Positions 62,618 to 64,000 of a stretch of 64,000 nucleotides of DNA are shown in pieces. Each line of letters starts with the position of its first letter. Position 1 is the first letter of the stretch. The DNA comes from Burkholderia anthina (GTDB lineage Bacteria; Pseudomonadota; Gammaproteobacteria; Burkholderiales; Burkholderiaceae). Location of the stretch: the NCBI RefSeq assembly GCF_902498995.1, contig NZ_CABVLY010000018.1, forward strand, positions 1 through 64,000. The letters are read 5' to 3'. Both the position numbers and the translations under genes were made by a program. The notes below the pieces were generated by a model, which saw only the letters and a list, made by a program, of their open reading frames with translations, was not told the DNA's origin and searched no databases.

Positions 62618-64000
62618 TTGAATCCCCCCGCCGCCGACGCTGCCGCCTCGCCGCCCGCCCTCAATCGGCCGATGCTGACCCTGTCGATCATGCTCGCGAC
62701 GCTGATCCAGACGCTCGACAGCACGATCGCGAACGTCGCGCTGCCGCACATGCAGGGCACGATGTCCGCGTCGCAGGACGAAATCACCTGGGTACTGACC
62801 TCGTACATCGTGGCCGCGGCGATCGCGACGCCGCTGACCGGCTGGCTGTCCGACCGGCTCAGCATGAAGCGGCTGCTGACGATCTCGATCGCCGGCTTCA
62901 CGATCGCGTCCGCGCTGTGCGGGCTGTCCGAATCGCTCGTGCAGATCGTCGGCGCGCGGTTGCTGCAGGGTGTGTTCGGCGCCGCGCTGGTGCCGCTGTC
63001 GCAATCGATCCTGCTCGACATCAACCCGCGCGAGAAGCAGGGTCAGGCGATGGCGATCTGGGGGATGGGCGTGATGGTCGGCCCGATCCTCGGCCCGACG
63101 CTCGGCGGCTGGCTCACCGACAGCTACAACTGGCGCTGGGTGTTCTTCATCAACGTGCCGATCGGCGCGTTCGCGCTGGCCGGCGTGCTGACTTTCCTGC
63201 CCGCGCGCGCGCCGCGCCCGCACGTGAAATTCGACGCGTTCGGCTTCGCGACGCTCGCGCTCGCGATCGGTGCGTTCCAGGCGATGCTCGACCGCGGCGA
63301 ACAGCTCGACTGGTTCGGCTCGTACGAGATCCGCATCGAAGCGCTCGTCGCGGCGCTCAGCTTCGCGTTCTTCCTCGTGCATACGGCGACCGTCGGCAAG
63401 GCGTCGTTCTTCAAGTCGGAATTGCTGCGCGACCCGAACTTCGCGACCGGCACGCTGTTCATCTTCGTCGTCGGCGCGGTGCTGTATGCGACGCGTGCGC
63501 TGTTGCCGCCGATGCTGCAGAACCTGATGGGCTATCCGGTCGCGACGACGGGCCTCGTCACCGCGCCGAGCGGCGCAGGCACGATGATCGCGATGCTGTT
63601 CGTCGGGCGATTATTGAAATACGTGGACGCGCGCGCGTTGCTGCTCGCCGGGCTGGCGATTTCCGCGCTCGCGCTATGGCAGATGATGCAGTACACGATC
63701 GTGCTGTCCGAGGCGGACATCGTGTGGCCCGGCGTGGTCCAGGGCTTCGGGCTGGGGCTGGTGTTCGTGCCGCTGAGCGCGCTGTCGTTCTCGACGCTGA
63801 CGCCCGAGCTGCGTGCGGACGGCACCGCAACCTACAGCCTGATGCGCAACATCGGCAGCAGTATCGGCATCTCGATCGTGCAGACGCTGATGACGCGCAA
63901 CACACAGGTCGCGCACGCCGACCTCGCGACCCACATCACGCCGTTCAACCCGGCCGTGCAGGCGATGGCCGGCAGCCATCTGGACATCGCGCTGCTCGAC
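62618..64000 (+). CDS. emrB: DHA2-family multidrug exporter (EmrB-like), 3' end beyond the window
   Basis: At least 461 residues of a 14-helix MFS exporter; the gene runs off the right edge. TLIQTLDSTIANVALPHMQG is the DHA2 helix-1 motif, and TGWLSDRLSMKRLL and GVMVGPILGPTLGGW (motif C of drug antiporters) follow. The likely start is TTG 62618, with ACGGAG seven bases before it; ATG 62672 is a later alternative. It normally works with an EmrA-type membrane fusion protein, which is not visible here. Confidence 0.9.
   Translation, partial: MNPPAADAAASPPALNRPMLTLSIMLATLIQTLDSTIANVALPHMQGTMSASQDEITWVLTSYIVAAAIATPLTGWLSDRLSMKRLLTISIAGFTIASALCGLSESLVQIVGARLLQGVFGAALVPLSQSILLDINPREKQGQAMAIWGMGVMVGPILGPTLGGWLTDSYNWRWVFFINVPIGAFALAGVLTFLPARAPRPHVKFDAFGFATLALAIGAFQAMLDRGEQLDWFGSYEIRIEALVAALSFAFFLVHTATVGKASFFKSELLRDPNFATGTLFIFVVGAVLYATRALLPPMLQNLMGYPVATTGLVTAPSGAGTMIAMLFVGRLLKYVDARALLLAGLAISALALWQMMQYTIVLSEADIVWPGVVQGFGLGLVFVPLSALSFSTLTPELRADGTATYSLMRNIGSSIGISIVQTLMTRNTQVAHADLATHITPFNPAVQAMAGSHLDIALLD

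Noticed and set aside
1..64000. tRNA, rRNA, riboswitch or phage genes
   Set aside because: No cloverleaf, rRNA segment, recognisable riboswitch core or structural phage gene was found by reading; short non-coding RNAs could still be missed.

Overview
The window reads as a stretch of a high-GC beta-proteobacterial genome, most likely Burkholderia (cepacia complex-like). This is inferred from codon usage, a Burkholderia-type trimeric porin, a gsi-type peptide operon, a MhbR-type gentisate cluster, and catabolic genes interleaved with paralogues of housekeeping genes (ilvD, an rpoD-like sigma factor). That mix would fit a secondary replicon, but no replication, partition, rRNA or tRNA gene was seen, so replicon identity stays open.

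Layout. 1-2.4 kb: the tail of an Old Yellow Enzyme gene, an exported cyclase-family protein, a gutted aldo/keto reductase pseudogene and an SDR. 3.0-11.4 kb: a plus-strand operon with two tandem small paralogues, a TRAP solute receptor, an exported PPC/DUF296-domain protein, a fused TRAP permease, a YciI-like protein and the three-enzyme lower meta-cleavage pathway (hydratase, acylating acetaldehyde dehydrogenase, 4-hydroxy-2-oxovalerate aldolase), closed by a convergent LysR gene. No ring-cleavage enzyme is present. 11.4-14.3 kb: mobile debris, namely a decayed IS3-family transposase and an intact IS701-family insertion with 20-bp perfect terminal repeats and a CTAG target duplication. 14.3-23.6 kb: a minus-strand peptide uptake and hydrolysis operon (RpiR regulator, isoaspartyl peptidase, GsiABCD-type transporter, P1 aminopeptidase, M55 D-aminopeptidase). 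23.6-29.1 kb: a divergent MFS, GH31 glycosidase and porin set behind strong palindromic operators.

29.3-38 kb: small membrane proteins, a methyltransferase behind a MerR-type promoter, a lipoprotein phosphoesterase coupled to a diheme peroxidase-like protein, a small gene behind an SOS box, a MocR regulator divergent from a DUF2917 gene, and a BigR-type sulfide sensor with two YeeE/YedE genes. 38.1-44.4 kb: a complete 3-hydroxybenzoate/gentisate operon with its divergent LysR regulator. 44.4-53.2 kb: a divergent hydroxyproline catabolic region (epimerase and three-subunit D-hydroxyproline dehydrogenase on minus; permease, semialdehyde dehydrogenase and imino-acid reductase on plus) with notable repeats. 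53.5-64 kb: ilvD, two exported low-complexity proteins, an RpoD-like sigma factor, a PolX-like helix-hairpin-helix protein behind a perfect FNR/ANR box, a MerR/DUF2938 pair, a Sel1-repeat protein, and a MarR gene divergent from an EmrB-type exporter that runs off the end.

The window is mainly nutrient scavenging: each catabolic block carries its own transporter and local regulator. The parts least explained by known systems are the TRAP plus meta-pathway operon, the triplicated coupled mini-ORF repeat in the hydroxyproline operon, and the SOS- and FNR-controlled small genes.
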